The position numbers and the translations under genes are program-made. 64,000 nt of DNA. Source: Capniomyces stellatus (lineage: Eukaryota; Kickxellomycota; Harpellomycetes; Harpellales; Legeriomycetaceae). Numbering within the stretch: position 1 is the first letter of the stretch; each line of letters starts with the position of its first letter. Under the pieces are notes generated by a model that worked only from the letters and a program-made list of their open reading frames with translations, was not told the origin of the DNA and made no database searches. The stretch spans positions 291,497 to 355,496 of the forward strand of contig LUVW01000012.1 of assembly GCA_001661515.1 (NCBI GenBank), read 5' to 3'. Of the stretch, positions 34,385 through 46,570 are shown piece after piece.

Positions 34385-34811
34385 AACAAAACGAAACAAA
34401 AAAGAATAAAACAAAACAAAAATGGATAAAACGAAAATGGATAAAACGAAAATGGATAAAACAAAAACAGAGCAGAAAGCCGATAATATAAATGTTTTCT
34501 TTTATTCAGTCGAGGTATGATAGTTCAAACTTTGCAGTTTGTGTTGTAGACTCTGGTTTTTAGATTCTAAATCCAGCACTTGAAACTCTAAATCCTGNAA
34601 CAAAACGAAACAAAAAAGAATAAAACAAAACAAAAATGGATAAAACGAAAATGGATAAAACGAAAATGGATAAAACAAAAACAGAGCAGAAAGCCGATAA
34701 TATAAATGTTTTCTTTTATTCAGTCGAGGTATGATAGTTCAAACTTTGCAGTTTGTGTTGTAGACTCTGGTTTTTAGATTCTAAATCCAGCACTTGAAAC
34801 TCTAAATCCTG
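34385..34811. repeat. 213-bp perfect direct duplication flanking one N
   Basis: 34385-34597 and 34599-34811 are identical by eye, with one N (34598) between. Each copy contains three 15-bp units like AAAATGGATAAAACG. The pattern suggests an unmerged contig overlap rather than biology. Confidence 0.85.
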
Positions 34812-35130
34812 GATATTTTCTAAAAGTCACACAGCACCAATTGAGAGATTGGGTTCTCCTGAATAAAGCTCAAAATTGAAACATCGTGCATTTTTCTGTT
34901 TTTTTACTGAGATGTGTAATCTTGTTTTTGTTGTTATTGAATTTGTGATTCCGCTTTTATCAAGTGAAAAAAAAGAATGAAGGAAATAGATATTGCAACA
35001 AAGAAACAATCAAATCAAAGTGGCGGCATTAACCAGTCACAGGCTTTTTTTTCGGACTATAAATCAGCAACACTCATCTGGTTCAACCGATATATATTGG
35101 GGTTAGTGTCCAGAAAAACAGCCGAGAAGG

Positions 35131-35240
35131 GAGAGTGAGAGAAAGTGAGAGAAAGTGAGAGAAAGTGAGAGAGAGTGAGAGAGAGTGAGAGAAAGTGAGG
35201 GAGAGTGAGAGAAAGTGAGGGAGAGTGAGAGAAAGTGAGT
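35131..35240 (+). repeat. 10-bp GARAGTGAGR array, 11 units
   Basis: Eleven consecutive 10-bp units, alternating GAGAGTGAGA, GAAAGTGAGA and GAAAGTGAGG. The + strand is purine except for one T per unit. Confidence 0.9.
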
Positions 35241-35688
35241 GATATAAGCCAATAGTCAACAATCCATTTTGGTACAGTTACCAATTAGCGTCATAATTTG
35301 TCACTAGTATCGAGTTAATGAATATGGCCGGGTTCGTTGGTTTTTATAATTATTGGATTTTTTATAAACATCAAAGGTTCGTCGTGGTTATTACTGTATT
35401 TAAACCAGTGATTTTTGCGTTAAGCAAAAGACATCGATTAATAATTCAGAACAATATTTTGATTGATTTGTACTCGAGCGTTGTTATAAAGTATGGAAAA
35501 TAGAGGAAGGAATAGGGACAAGTATATGTGTTTTATTATTGTTTATATGTAGCAGGAGGGTTAATGATAGTATGGATAAAAGAGGTATAAGAATAAAATT
35601 AATTAAACATGATACAGATGACAGTGTGAACTAAATTTTCACTTTTCTGAATGAATTTAAGCCAAGAGTTAACAAAAACAGATATCGA

Positions 35689-38600
35689 TCATATACTTGA
35701 TTCGCGTAAGCTGATTATATTCTTGACAGTCACCAGTGCGTTTTTAGGTTCGTCCCATACAATGTTAGAAACACCCTAATATTATATACACCGATTAACA
35801 TACAGGTACGTCCACCCCCCAGTAAAAAATAATGTCAGAATTGAAAAACAAAAAAGCTAAGGAAGAAATTAAAAATACCAATAGTTCATGAGGAAGAAAA
35901 TAGAAAATTACATTGTCAATAATGATCTTCCTTTCGTCATAGTCGTCGATTTGTTCAATTTTGCTTAAAGTGTCCTAAGATGGGAAAATGAGTGCGTGCG
36001 TGAGTGAGTGTTGATGACAAGTAAAAAGAAACACACGATATACAAGTATGCCAAAACAAAGAATATAGTTATAACATTTTGTTTCAATAAAAGCAATGAA
36101 CTGGATAATGGATTTACTGTGACAATTTTCCAATCTTGCTCAATACTATTGATTTTGAATTCCAAGTGATCACGTTGTTGTTCTAGCTCAGAAACATCAC
36201 CTTGAACAGCCTAATGAACACCGATAAAAGAGTTGGTAATACAGGTAAATGGGTGAGTCTAAAAGCGTGCATTATTCAATTAAAACAAAGAGAATTAAAA
36301 GCGAATAGAATGTTTTGTTTACTAGCAAGTGGTCTTCGAGCATAGTTATCTCTGAAGTGTCATTTTCAATAGGAAATTTGTCGGTTAAACCAGAGTAATC
36401 CAGTGTTATGATATGCGCCAGTTGGTGAGTCAAGTCTTCAAGTTTAGGCAAACCAGCCTCGTTACTTTGGTAGCTTTGGTTCAAGTACTCGAGTCTTTCG
36501 ACCATATCTATTAGTTGGCGAGTTATGAGATGGTTATACGATGTAAGATAGATTGAATAACGACTGCATGACCAATATATTGGCGTGAAAAGTGATGTTT
36601 ACCTTTGAGTTGGATATTCCTTATAATCAGATCATCGACATCTATCAAATCAACAAGCAAGGGTCAACACCACTGAGTCGGTTTACTCTCAAGAAAATAT
36701 AAAGAATAATATAAAGAATAAATAAAGAGAATGTGTATGTTACCTTGAGTAGCTGCAACTTGGTGAGACAGATATTTGACCTCGGCTCTCAAAGCAGTCT
36801 AAGTAGAGTAGTTGTGCAAATAAGTAAATAAAAAAAAATCAATATGTAGCAGAACAGAAGAAAGTATAACCAGACAAGAGCGTTGAAGGTGTCGGTACAA
36901 AAAGCATAGTTTATCTTTTGAAAAATAGGGCAGGCGGTGTGTTTGGTGTTACATTTTCAGAATTGCATATATCAATGGCACTGGATCTGTCACGCAACGC
37001 ACGGTTCTCAGAGTTCCGCAGTTTGGCAATCAGTTTAAGTTGCTAAAAATAGTCAAAATGCAGTTGGTTAAGCAAAGTGAGTGGTAGTGGTATTTACCAA
37101 AGGCTGTTTGTTGGGTAATAACAGACATTGTGATAGAATAACATATTTGGCTTACTTGGATCTTTTGGTGTTGTCTTTTTGCCTTGATATGCATTTGGAG
37201 TAACGACTGCGATATAGCGCTCTTCTGTCTCGTTTCTAGATTTTCCAACAACAAACACAATCAACCGGTTAATTGGGCATATCCGTAAAAACAAGTGCCT
37301 GATTTGTGTTTGAAAATTAGTGTTGGATGGATATGTATCCATGAAGCTTACCCTCTTCTAATCTCCTTACAGCTAGATATGCCAACCAGTCACAAGGAGA
37401 TATTTGTCCTGACCCGGTGTCTAAGTCTATTTATGAACAACAACAGAATTAAATATCAAGTTTTAACAAAAATAAAAACAAGCGTATTATTTCAAACTGG
37501 TACTTTTAGCTATAAAAATATCAGAAGCGATAGTAATAGTAATAGTAATAGTAATAGTAATAGTGTGGTTTCTTTATTTACTTGATATAGATGTTGGAAC
37601 TTGGGGATTTGGCAGAGTGCTGGTGTTTAACATCTCGTGTAGTAGTGCAATTTCTGTTTTAAGTCGGACCAACTCGCCTTGAAGCTGAACAACATCGCCT
37701 TTAGTGGCTTGGTTGACAACAGCCTAACAAAGAATAATAAGCGGATTGTTTAGTGTGGCATGGGTGTGTGGTGAGTACCTGTAGTTGTACAGCAAACACC
37801 TCTTTCGGGTCTGGTACGTTATGTTGGCTTGAAAAGTAAATTTGTAGGTAGGTAGTTAGTATCAACTTGCTTTGTTTTTGATCATTTTAGCTCTTTGAGC
37901 AAACCTTAAAGTACTTAGTGTTTCGTTATCACTGCTGATTGATGGAGATACATTTGCTACTATTGTGGTAATGGAGTTACCACCCAATGAATCCTACAAT
38001 ACCATAATCAGCTGTTAAACTTGGAAGTTGAAAATAACCAAGATACATCTGTTTAATTTCTCCTTTTTTTTCTCTTTCTTAGAAGAAAAAAAGCATAAGA
38101 GTTTTTCTTTTGCACATTCAAACATGGTGCTTGTAGATTAAAATAGAAATTGAAATATAAATGGTGGAGTTGTTAAAGTAGCAAACTTGATGATGGTTAC
38201 CCGTAGCAAAAAAGTTAGACGCGAGTCTCGATAGTGCACGTGACGTGGTCGTCCACTTGAAGATTCAGCCAATGAGTTTATCACAGTTCCTAATGCCGAT
38301 AAGCTTCTGTTTATGCTTGCTGCTTCCTTCAATCTTACACCGACAGCGCCAGTAAGTTTTTGTCGTTCTGACCCAGCCAAATCAACCAGGTTGAATTTAG
38401 ACTCTCTAACATCTTTCAATCCTCCTTCAAGCTCAGTCTATTAATAGGAGGGGCTTGGGCGTCAGTTTGGCCTAGTTGCTTGAAATCTTTGTTGAAGTGT
38501 TGGTTACCATTTCATTGCTAGAGTTGTATCGTAATATAGGCTTACCATTGACTGAATTATCAGCGTAAAAAGCGAATGTGATCTACTACTCTCACGGTTC

Positions 38601-40065
38601 ATTGCTATAATTGGATATTTGGTGTTTGCCCAAAGTTTAGCAAGTTGGTAATAGTCTGACACGAAGCAGTATCAGTTAAATTGGAACATGATTTTAATTG
38701 TAGTTCAAGTTTGTGCCTGTAATGTACTTGTGCTTTACCTGTTTCCCCCACTCTCCGATTGTTGGCACCTCTTACCAATATCTAAAACATAGAACAAGAA
38801 TTGCCAAGATTTAACAGTGCAACAAAACTGAACATTGACAAACAACTATATAGAACCCCCCTCATAAAACCAAATTTCTACAGCATGCAGCCTCAATTTC
38901 AAATATGGTTAAAGTGCTCATTGTGGTGTGCTTACCGACAATGCCTCTTCAGCATTAAAAACAGTTTCTTCAGTGACGCCGTCCACAAACACGCCCTTTT
39001 TGATATCTTCGCGAAGCACACACATCTTGATGTTTGCGTCCAACAAGTCGTATATATTTTCGTTATAAATCTCGATGTATGAGGCTCGACAAAGGTACTC
39101 TGTTTTCCCATTAGACTCATAAACTCTGTTATTTATTTCATCAAACACTAACAATAATAAAAAAGAAGAAGGGTGAAGGGTCAATTCAAAGCTTTTAGTT
39201 TAAACATGTGGATAGAGTAATATTTCCAAACTAGATATCCAAAGTACTTGTTTATTTGCTAATTTAGGAATTGCTTACGGAATTCAAAGCATCGAGGAAT
39301 CAAGCCGCGTTCTTCGCTTTGAGGCGACATGTAATATTTTGTATTCCCTTGCATAGTGTATGTTTTCCCACTGCCTGTTTGGCCGTAAGCGAATATGGTT
39401 CCATTGTACCCTTCCAATGCCCGACCAACAGTTTTCTTCCCGATAGTACTACAAGTTTTTTTTTTATATTCAGAGCAAGGGTTTTATGTTAATTTGTATA
39501 GTTGAAATAAAGATTGGCTCGTTAAATTCAATTTACTGCTAGGTTATACAATTCCTTCAATTTTATTGACAAGGTCTTGGACCTAAAATTGAATAGTGAT
39601 AAGAAAATAAGCAAACAACTACGTGGATACAATTATGAAATTTTCAACTTACTCGAATATCTCTTCCTGTTCAATTGGGTTTAGAAAACAGTAAAGCAAG
39701 ATGAAGAAAGAAAAAAAAACAGTATTTGAGCATTGGTTTACTGGTTGATACTGTATATATTGTATCTTGTTGCTTTTATTTATTTAAACAATATGCTTGG
39801 AATAGTTTTCGTAGAGTCAATCAGTTTCAAAACAGAATTAAAGCAAAGCAACTGGTCATGCACGTCATTCTTGTTGCGAAATGCGTAAGCTTACTTGTTG
39901 AGTGTTCTGGTCGCCGATATAATCAAAAGTAAAAGTCTCGTTGGATTGCGAAGGTATAGATACCGAGTTGTTCCCAATAATCATTAATGCATTTCCATTA
40001 CTTTCATCATTACCCGAATCTTTTAAAAACGGTCGTATTCTCAAATATACATTGATACTCTCCAT
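35689..40065 (-). CDS. Kinesin-12 (KIF15-like) motor protein
   Basis: Eighteen exons rebuilt on the minus strand, 645 residues: 40065-39895, 39666-39653, 39448-39279, 39147-38936, 38781-38739, 38604-38546, 38437-38201, 37993-37871, 37723-37582, 37426-37352, 37235-37156, 37042-36953, 36798-36744, 36641-36603, 36507-36323, 36210-36118, 35974-35912, 35775-35689. The motor starts [14 protein letters not shown]-loop GQTGSGKT, switch I NRESSRSH and switch [11 protein letters not shown] are intact, and [16 protein letters not shown] and [20 protein letters not shown] resemble kinesin-12. The neck [16 protein letters not shown] is joined across a GC-AG intron. A coiled-coil tail of about 230 residues follows, ending SLRESSI. 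Kinesin-12s are plus-end motors acting in spindle and microtubule organisation. The N-terminal motor exons are firm; the small tail exons rest on splice sites and frame only. Confidence 0.88.
37531..37564 (+). repeat. TAGTAA hexamer array in a kinesin intron
   Basis: Nearly six copies of TAGTAA lie between kinesin exons 9 and 10. Confidence 0.8.
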
Positions 40066-40531
40066 TATACTCGCGTGTTTACGTGTATGTGTATATGCGT
40101 CAAGTGCGTTGAATGTGTTGAATCGAGACTAAAAAAGTGGTGTGTTTTTGTTGGTAAACTTTGGATGGGTAAAGAATTATAAAGATTGTTGGAGAAATAA
40201 ATTGTTTACTTTTGTGTTTACTTTTTAGTTGTGATTGTTTGTAAAACTGGGATGATATTACACTTTTATTTAATTTTAGAACAAACTGATGGCAATTTTG
40301 TTTACAAACTTTAAAATAGGCCAGATATTTTTTGTTGGGTTTTATTTATTATATAAAAAAGAGCAGTAGTGTATTTATTAATTTTAAATTACAAATATTG
40401 AATTTACCAATTAAAAGGATGTGAATAAAGATAAAAGAAAAATCGAGCTGAACGGGAAAAGTGTGTTTGTAGAAAAAGAAAAAAAAAAGGAGGGGATGAG
40501 TTATGAACTGATATTAACATCAAGATGATAT
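40066..40531. other. Spacer kinesin / P5B ATPase
   Basis: AT-rich; kinesin promoter side and ATPase 3' side. No gene seen. Confidence 0.55.
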
Positions 40532-43500
40532 TTATAAATTAATGTGTTTCTTGTCTGTGGCGAACTTCTTTGAAAAGTAGGAGCCAACTGGGCCAAGAAC
40601 AACCAAGAGCTCGTACAAGATTCCGACCAAAACATTGGACATACAGAAGCACCACAAGAACCATCTAAAGCTGTGTGGGTAAACGTTGTGGCCTTGGGGA
40701 ATGTTGTAGGGTTCAATGTAGATGGATGGGACAGAGTAGCCCATATCAGCAAGAACATCCTTGTCGCCACAGTTCATTCTAAAGATACAGCCAATAGTGT
40801 TTGGGTCGAGCAGGATGATGACGCTAAGCATGGAGATGAAAGCGACGTAGATGAGGACGAGGATGTAGTTTTTGTACCAGGTTTGTCTGAACTTGTACCC
40901 AAAGTTGTAAATGAAGCCGCTGTTGACAAACTGGAACATGATGATGAGGCCCATGGTCATGGACTCGTAGTTATCGCCTAGGAGCCACCACTGCTTGAAG
41001 TCGATTGAGGACGCGTCGAGTTCGTGACACTTGAACCATGGCTTTGTGTAGAGAATGACAAAGCAGGTGACGAGGTAAATCCAATTGATTACAACCTGGC
41101 CAACGGTGGAGAAAAGGGTTGCGGGGCCGAGAAGCCTGGCGGTGGGTCTGACGTTTGCAAGGGATTTCATTGGCTGACTTAGAGAAATAGAGAGGGACAT
41201 GCCAACGGTGATGAAGCCGTCAACAGTAATCCAAACGGGCTGGGAGATGGTGGAGGAAAAGTACATTGAAAACAGCTTGAACATGGCCATTGTCTGGCCA
41301 TACAGCATCAGGAACTTGAAGTTGGCAAAGGAGGTGGCCAAGGCACCGCGGCCCTGGCTGAGAAGCTCAACGCAGGAGAAGATGGATTTGTTGGTGGTGC
41401 TGAAGGGCGAGACGATGGAAGCTTCAGAGTTGGACAGAGCGATACCGACGTGGGCAGCTCTTAGGGCACCGCAATCGTTACCGCCATCGCCGCACATGGC
41501 AGTGATTCCGCGTTTCATGTGCAAGTTGACGCAAGCTACTTTGTCTTTAGGCGTCATTCTTCCAAACACCCGGATGTCAAGCAGCAAGTCTTCAATCTCA
41601 CCGGTATGACACAGCTTTCTGAATGCCTTGCTGGTAACTGCGAGCTCAAATGGGGGGCTCCCAGGAACGTTCCATTCGGCAGGCGATGATTTCTTGTTGG
41701 TGTCAACATCAGCCCAAACAACGCAGCCTTGATTCTCGTCAACATCGCCCAAGAACACCTGGCGGCCATAACTGGTCATGCCACACTGGCGTGAAATGTT
41801 GATGCCTGTCAGCGTTGCATCGCCAGTAATCATGACGGTACGTGTGCTGGAGTTTCTGATCACCGCCAGCGCCTCACCGGTATCTGGCTTGAGAGGGTTC
41901 TTGAACAGAATGATGCAGACCAAATTAACGTTTTTCTCCGCTTCGTCGCGCGACCAGTCGTGAACCGAGTGTGGGTCGATATTCCCCAAGTCTCTATGGG
42001 CCAGGGCCAGCACGTAGCATCCCTGCTTTGCGTAGCTTTCGGCCACCTGGTAATAGTCGCTAGGAATCGATTCTGCGTTGCATAGCTCAGCCACCTTTTC
42101 AAACGACCCCTTGACAAACACGTGCATTGAGTTGGACTCGGGCTGCTGGACTATCACGCTCATGGACGACCGGTGATGGATGAACTCAAACTGCTTGACT
42201 ATTGCCACGTGTCCAGTGATGGTGTTTGCGTGTAACTTGATGTCGGATGGCGGCAAAACCACACTCTGACTGTTTACCGGGTCAACCTCAAATCCGCGGT
42301 TCGTGTGTTTGAACATCTCAACGTCAACTGGATTCCCAATAAACTTGCCGTCTAGCTGCGTAACCGAATGGCAGCACGCCAATCCAAGCTCAGTGAGAGA
42401 TCCGTACTCCTTGACATCCTTAGTCGGCGGCATAAACACACTGCCTGTACCTTCGTTCTGGACGTCTGGAATGCACTGCACCGCTCCAGCATACTCGAGT
42501 CCCTCCTCGGTCAGCGTCCCGGTCTTGTCAAAGCAGAAAATCTGGATCTTTCCTGCTATCATCACTCTGGGCACATCGACACAATAGATCTTGTTTTTTC
42601 TCAGCCGCTGCACAGCAACTGACTGGCCTATAATCAGCGCTGCTGGCAGAATAGGACTGATAATCTCAATCAGCGCATATATAGCCGAAAACCACGACCC
42701 AACTGCACTGTACTTTAGCAGGTACAGCGCCAGTCCAAACCAAACTATCCCCTGAATTCCCAGCAGCGTCATCACCACCTTGACTTGCGTGTTGAATATA
42801 AACAGAATCTCAACTGGGTACAGAATCTTACGGACCATTTGCCCCTTTTCCGTACACGTTCCCGTTGCTGTCACCAGAGCCAGCGGATACTCGTCTGATG
42901 TAGGCTTGCTTTGTAGAATGTGCGTACCTGCCAGAATCGTGTTGAGTTTTCCTGTCGACAGCTTCTCGTAGATGTTGTCGTCGTTCCTAATGGGAAACTT
43001 TCTGATTGGCATTGCCTCTCCTGTTAGCGAACACTCGTTTACAACAACATCTCCCGACAATATTATGCTGTCGCACGGCGCCACCTTGTCGTTTTCAACC
43101 ACCAAAATGTCTCCAACCACCAAATCCGTTGTGCTGCTCTCCTCCAACCTGCCATTTCGCATAACCCGGCACGTGTCCTTGTGCTCCGCCATAGCCTTGA
43201 GTCTCCTTGACCCCTTCAGCCCCGTTGAAACCTTGATAAATATCGACACCAGAATCACCACTGTGTTCACAATCCCGATTTGCCAGTACGCATAGTAATA
43301 GAACAACCACAGCATCATGAACTGATAGATATAAAAGAACCCCATCACTTCGTTAAATAGCGCCTTTGGGAAACTCGGAACATTCACCGATATGAAATTT
43401 GGCCCAATATGCTCTAGTCTGTTTGCCGCCTGCTCTTCAGTCAGCCCTTTGTTTATCTCCAAAATCTCCCTATTCGTGCTTCCCACCCCGTACGTTATTG

Positions 43501-44972
43501 GCGAAAATCTCCCAGCTCTCTCGTCATAGACATATCGCGTGCAGTTGTAAACAAAATACCGCGTCCCCTGTGTGCTACATACTACCGGGCATGTCTCAAT
43601 AACAACATCTTTCCCAAATGCCCTCTTGTACACCTCTTCAAAGTATAGCACAACCGACACCACCAAAGTCGGCTTTTCATTCTGCAAAATCACCGGGTCC
43701 TTTTTTTGCTCCACCTGGATAAACTCTCCATTTTTCATTGTCGTTTCCACCCTGTAAAAGTTCAAAATCCGCTCGCGCAGCATCACCAGAACAATAACCC
43801 ACGCAAGCAAAAACGACCACACTACAATGAAATATATCCCTAGACAGTCATAGTCCCCGTGGAGCAATCCCGCATAAACCCCATTAAGAATCCCATAGTA
43901 ATCCAAACACAGCAAAAACAAAAAGGTCGAACACCCCAGCGACGTCAAATGCACGTTGTAAAGCGCCAGTTTCCCCAGCATGCTGTTTCTAAATGCCCTG
44001 ATTTTAAACTCCCCCAAATCAACTGCTGTTGACGAGAAATTCTCTACCGAGTTCGTTCCCATCCCGACCGCATAGCTGTTTTTTAGCTTCCAGTTGTTGC
44101 TGAAATACCCGTTTTTCTCAGAGTCTCCGCCATCACTCTTCTCAACATCCATTTTCCCGCTCCCGTTTTTTCCAAATATATTGCTTTTGATATAATCTTT
44201 CAGCTTCGTCTCCTTGGTTTTCTTGTACAAAAACCAAGTCGAAAATGTTGCAACTTGTAATGCCAACACCACCCAAAATGCTATAAACATCGGCTCCTCA
44301 AACGTCAATTTTGGCGGTGCCACCTTAGGACACGTTAGGAACAGCTTGTCAGCGTCCGAATCTTTGCTCCAGCCAGGCAGCATTTCAATGCCCACAAAGT
44401 TTGCACAAGCTCCCCTGATCATTTCGGAATCTGTTGCGTTGAAGTTTTTGACTTTACTAGCAACAAATGGCAAACACGGGTACAACTTTTTCACCTTCGA
44501 CGAAAGCTGTGACGGATCGCCCCCACAAGAACATTTCGCCACCACATTGTCGCACACCTTTCTGCATTCACCATCTTGACAGTACTGCTCATCGGCTTTA
44601 CAATCAGGTCGAATGCTTTCTGGACATTCTGATATATCTGAAACACAGATATTTGGGCACTTGTATCTGTTTAAGGTCGGCAGCGGACACGTTTGCCCAA
44701 ATATGTCAACATCGTTTACTATTTTTTTTAAATTTTTTTTTTACATTAATTGTTTACTTGGTACTTTTTGTTTGATTTTGTTTTATACCTATACATTTCT
44801 AGTAACTACAAAATAAATAAAATAAAGAACTGGAAAAAGGATCAGCTAGAGTCCTGTTACAACCAAGTTAGTTCTTTACCCCGGTTCTCTTACCTGTATT
44901 GAAGACGGGTGTGGAGCCTACGATACTGGCTGTACTTAATATACACAGAAGCTTTACAAGATCTACTAACAT
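40532..44972 (-). CDS. P5B-type ATPase (ATP13A/Ypk9 family)
   Basis: Two exons, 44972-44894 and 44718-40532, give 1421 residues. Exon 1 encodes a hydrophobic start, MLVDLVKLLCILSTASIVG. The split Val codon G|TA leads into NDVDIFGQTCPLPTLNRYKC. A Cys-rich, probably lumenal region of about 100 residues follows (CPNICVSD, CQDGECRKVC, CSCGG). P-type motifs: SLTGEAMPI (actuator), CFDKTGTLTEEGLEY with the phospho-Asp near 755, and MCGDGGNDCGALRAAHVGIAL. The hinge before the catalytic loop identifies subfamily P5. P5B pumps export polyamines or act in metal and organelle homeostasis in vacuoles, lysosomes or endosomes. The TM4 motif, usually PPxLPA in P5B, reads SPILPA near 715. Topology beyond the large cytosolic loops was not computed. 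Subfamily is firm; the substrate is not known. Confidence 0.93.
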
Positions 44973-46526
44973 TTTTGTTGTGTTTGATAATACAGATATA
45001 TCCCACTCAAATAGGTTCTTTGTAAAAGTGCAGCAAACGCTTATCAAGTATTACTGCTGGTTACAGTATATACCGATTTGGCGATATCGAAAAGAAAAAA
45101 GAAAAGAAAAGAAAATGTATAAAGGGAGTACAACTGGTAGCAATAGTAGATTATGCTTAAACCTGCAGGTTTAGAGCGATACTTTACGCTTTGGTTGAAT
45201 CCAAAATGTGTATAAAGTTCTGCTTTGGCTAAGGTTGTAAGGACGAAATAGACTGCAGAAATTAACAAAATCGAAAAAAAAATATGTATATAATAATAAA
45301 AAAAGATTATAAAACAAGTGTATAATTATCCTGAACTGGTTTGGCAATATGATATTGATTAAAATTCTTTGCTAGTATTGATTTAGAATGTGAGTTTGGG
45401 GCCTTGAGATATTTATATAACAAATGTTGTCTTGTCCAATTTCGAGTTGATCCAGTTTTTATTTTTGTTTACCTTCCATTGTGTTTTTATTTATTTAGTT
45501 TTTGAAAACTGTAATAGGCTAATGAACATGACATTGAATAACAACATTGCTGCTATTTCAAATTCAAATACGGTTTTGAGTGCTTTCTTTTTTATAAAAA
45601 AAAAGAACTTTTAGCTTATAAACCAAAGCAGTCCAGTGAAGCTAATAGATAAGAAATGTTTCAACTCGACAAAGTGTTGTTGATTGTGTGTACTTTCACT
45701 TTTCTCGTTTTTTTTTTTCACTTTCACTCTTTGTTTTTTGTTGGTGATTGTGATACTTGACCATATTCAAGACAATATAATATTAATTGGGACAAATTAA
45801 CCTGGACTTTTCAGATCGAAATTTGAAAGTCTCTTGTCTGCTTTTTTCTTTCTTTACCTTCACTCTGACTGTATTACTGTTGGAAAAATAAAGCTCGTAT
45901 AAATCTCCCAGTAATAATATTGAAAACGTCACTAACTGTTACGACAGAATTATTAATAATAATAAAAAATAAGTAAAGTGAGAAAATAATAAAATAGGAA
46001 ATTGAGAAAATGAGAAAATGAGAGCAAAAAAGGCAAAAATAAAATAAAATACTAGAAAAACCTATGTTTACATTGGCTCGCTAAATGATATTTACAAATA
46101 ATTTCTTTATCTTCCAATTTCCTTAATCTGTTTTGGGATAAATATTTGGCACATGAAGAGAATTATCAAACTTTCGAGACTGAAACTATCATGAAATGAA
46201 ACCAAAATTTTGATTTACAAAAACGTTAAATAAACATCAACTTTACTTTCTTCCAAATTGAAATATCTAATGCCAATAAAGTTAATTAAAGGTAAAAAGA
46301 TAAAAAGGTAAAAAAAAAGGTCGTAATCTTTTCAATTCGGTTAATTATCTAGCCCAAAACAAATACCCAAGGCGAGAAAAAAAAAAGTATAAAATATGAT
46401 AGATATCCCTGAACACTTTTATTGGACCACCTGTAGAATATCCAAGAATCGTGCTAATATTTGTAACTAATTACTAAACAACATCACCAAAAACTTGCCA
46501 CGAGAAGAGCCAACACATCCCGTATT

Positions 46527-46570
46527 CCCCCCCCCCCCCCCCCNNNNNNNNNNNTCCCCCCCCCCCCCCT
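46527..46570. other. Poly-C tract with an 11-N assembly gap
   Basis: About 17 C, then 11 N (46544-46554), then T and about 14 C. The true length is unknown. Confidence 0.9.

Larger units (their letters stand above)
34300..35688. other. Repeat-rich spacer, aminotransferase / kinesin
   Basis: Holds a 213-bp exact direct duplication around a single N and a 10-bp purine array (35131-35240). No gene supported. Confidence 0.6.

Noticed and set aside
35131..35240. Possible CRISPR array
   Set aside because: A plain 10-bp tandem repeat without spacers, in a eukaryotic genome.
35689..40065. Fragmented kinesin as a pseudogene
   Set aside because: Every break coincides with usable splice sites and all motor motifs are intact.
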